In this document: positions 61,876 through 64,000 of the stretch, one piece after another | Numbering within the stretch: position 1 is the stretch's first letter | Layout: every line of letters begins with the position of its first letter | DNA from: Kitagawia praeruptora | Lineage: Eukaryota > Streptophyta > Magnoliopsida > Apiales > Apiaceae | Length of the DNA: 64,000 nt | Direction: 5' to 3' | Assembly: GCA_037693485.1 (NCBI GenBank) | Contig: CM075348.1 | Coordinates: forward strand, 122,833,609-122,897,608 | The notes under the pieces: model-generated | What the model was told of the DNA's origin: nothing | Database searches by the model: none | Seen by the model: the letters and a program-made list of their open reading frames with translations, nothing else | Translations under genes and position numbers: made by a program

Positions 61876-64000
61876 TCATGTGTATTGGGTTTCCGCTGTA
61901 GATGAATTATTATGGGCTATCAGTCCCATCCCCAACCTAGACTTAAGGACTACAGCATGCTCAAGCCCTTTAGTCAAAGGATCAGCTAGGTTTCCTTGAG
62001 TTCCAATAAACTCAACAGCTATGATCCTTTCAGACATTAAACCCCTTATCGACTTCAATCTAACTTGGATATGTCTCTTTGTTTTCACATTATACTTCTT
62101 GCTGTTAATCTTGTCGATAGTTGTATGGCTATCATAATGAACAGCAAAAGCAGGAAGTGGACGACTTACTACAGATAACATTGACATAAGTTCATGTAAC
62201 CATTCAGCCTCAGTCCCCGTGGCATCTAATGCACACAACTCAGCCTCAAAGGTAGACCGAGTTATAATAGTCTGTCTAGAAGACTTCCAAGACACTGCTC
62301 CACCCGCTAGGGTAAACAGGTATCCAGTCACTCCATTGGAACCAGACTTCTTAGCTATCCAACTTGCATCACTATATCCCTCTAGCACTCCAGGAAACCT
62401 CCTGTAATGAAAACCAAGATATATGGTGCCTTTTAGATATCTAAGCACTCTATCAAGAGCATCCCAATGAGTCTTGTTTGGACAGCTTGTATATCTTGCT
62501 AACTTAGACACTGAATATGAAATATCCGGCCTAGTACCATTAGCAAGATACTGCAAACTCCCAATAATCTGAGAATACCTTAACTGAGACACAGGTACTC
62601 CTGTACTATTCTTGACAAGGGCAATTTTAGGATCATACGGAGTACTTGCGATTCTACAATTTTAATAACCATACTTCTCAAGTATAGATTTCTCTATATA
62701 AAGAGATTGTGACAAGGTTATTCCATTAGTTGACTGAGTCAACTTGATACCAAGAATCACACTAGCCTCTCCCATATCCTTCATTTCAAAATGCCTTTTC
62801 AAGAACCTTTTTGTCTCGTTAATAATCTCAATATTGGTTCCAAACAACAAAATGTCATCCACATATAGGCACACAATAATACATTCATTTCCTTTAACCA
62901 TGTAATAGACACACTTGTCACTTTCATTAACTATAAATTCTGATTCTAAAACAGTTTCATCAAACTTTTTATGCCAGTCTCTTAGAGCTTGTTTTAAGCC
63001 ATATATAGACTTGACTAACTTACATACTTTCCTTTCATTACCAGAGGCAACAAATCCCTCAAGCTGATCCATATAAATCTCTTCTTCAAGTTCACCATAA
63101 AGAAAAGCTGTCTTTATATCCATTTGATGAATGATAAGACCATGTACAGAAGCCAATGCTATAAGCATTCGGATTGTTGTCATTCTAGCAACTGGAGAGT
63201 ATGTGTCAAAGTAATCAATGCCTTCCTTTTGCTTAAAGCCCTTAGCTACCAGCCTAGCCTTATACTTATCTATTGAGCCATCCGGGTTCATCTTTCTTTT
63301 GAATACCCACTTACATCGTATAGTAGAACACCCAGGAGGTAGATCAACCAACTCCCATGTTCCGTTAGAAACAATAGAGTCAATTTCACTTTTTACAGCA
63401 CCTTTCCAGTACCTAGATTCTGAAGAATCCATGGCCTGTCGAAAAGTTAAAGGTTCATCCTCGATATTGTAAGTGATAAAATCACTTCCAAAATCCTTGA
63501 CTACCTTAGCACGCTTACTCCTTCTAGGTTCCTCTACTTCATCAGGAATAGAGCTACTATGAGGATCTGCCCCCACATTTGTCATCCTTTCCACATGATC
63601 AGGAATGGACCTCGATGTGTGAGTGGGTTCATCATCAGGAATACCCTGAGGTATACCAGTCTTCATAGGGAACACATCCTCAAAGAATGTTGCATTACAA
63701 AATTCAACTATAGTGTTAGCCACTATTCCGTCTATGTCAGATTTTAACACTAAAAATTTCATAGCCGTAGTGGTTTCAATATAGCCCAGAAAGATGCAAT
63801 CAACAGTTTTCAGTCCTAGTTTCTTTCTCTTGTGTTCAGGGACAAGTACCTTTGCAAGGCACCCCCACACACGAAGATATTTTAAACTAGTCCTTTTCTC
63901 TGTCCATAATTCATAAGGTGTCTTGTCCATATGTTTCAGAGGAACTCTATTCAGAATATGGCAAGCCGTATTCAGAGCTTCCCCCACATGTACTTAGGCA
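61876..64000 (-). pseudogene. Ty1/copia pol: end of integrase, RT and RNase H (not Sirevirus)
   Basis: The frame enters from beyond the window. At 63980-63985 a run of five G has lost one base relative to the expected frame, so KYMW in one frame is followed by GEALNTACHILNRVP in another. Then come the integrase C-terminal GKR-type region (GCLAKVLVPEHKRKKLG), reverse transcriptase (DIKTAFLYGELEE, then YVDD at about 62855) and, after an in-frame TAA at 62662-62664, RNase H to a stop at 61876-61878. The TAA replaces what is normally a Lys codon. Sequence style differs from the two Sireviruses and no additional ORF follows. Otherwise well preserved. Confidence 0.9.

Overview
This is nuclear DNA from a flowering plant, most likely a eudicot. 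It is AT-rich, holds two plant genes with normal GT-AG introns, and is otherwise almost entirely nested transposable elements. The species cannot be named from the sequence alone.

Host genes. Two convergent genes occupy 28.4-47.3 kb. A type I metacaspase (+, 28469-33122, five exons, 361 aa) has the LSD1-type zinc finger and the His/Cys dyad intact. An eIF4G translation initiation factor (-, 34050-46887, ten exons, 1785 aa) has the eIF4E-binding motif, MIF4G and MA3 domains. Both open frames join cleanly across the inferred splice sites. Their introns hold Stowaway-like MITEs (metacaspase intron 1), a minisatellite (eIF4G intron 1), and a 3.26 kb LTR retrotransposon that has captured host gene pieces (eIF4G intron 8).

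Left repeat block (1-27.6 kb). A decayed Sirevirus-type Ty1/copia element (214-22172) carries gag, pol and a long downstream env-like/additional ORF. That ORF is interrupted by a young, minus-strand, Athila/Tat-like Ty3/gypsy element (12594-20283) that encodes only gag and protease. The outer 3' LTR is followed by an intact primer-binding site and a foreign antisense ORF, so a second rearranged element shares this LTR. Next come a MITE and a complete 2.95 kb LTR element (24619-27565, TSD CTTTG) whose interior is mostly a 10-bp-period tandem array.

Right repeat block (47.4-64 kb). A Pack-MULE-like element (48670-51807, about 185 bp TIRs, 9 bp TSD) carries an amidophosphoribosyltransferase (purF) pseudogene. 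A 1.87 kb solo LTR (TSD TCGGT) is inserted in it, and that LTR in turn contains a hairpin MITE. Beyond it are a truncated second Sirevirus (RNase H plus the start of its env-like ORF, split by a hAT-like MITE), a very long gypsy-type LTR interrupted by other LTR pieces, and the 3' half of a minus-strand copia pol at the window edge.

Most notable signals: (1) the LTR element in eIF4G intron 8 with a mitochondrial chaperonin-60 fragment, a probable KH-protein fragment and possibly an HSP70 fragment between PBS and PPT; (2) the near-identical-LTR gag-protease element, evidently mobilised in trans, whose 3' LTR was cut by a deletion at a 12 bp microhomology; (3) the env-like ORF, which in two different Sireviruses starts behind its own TATA/CT-rich leader.
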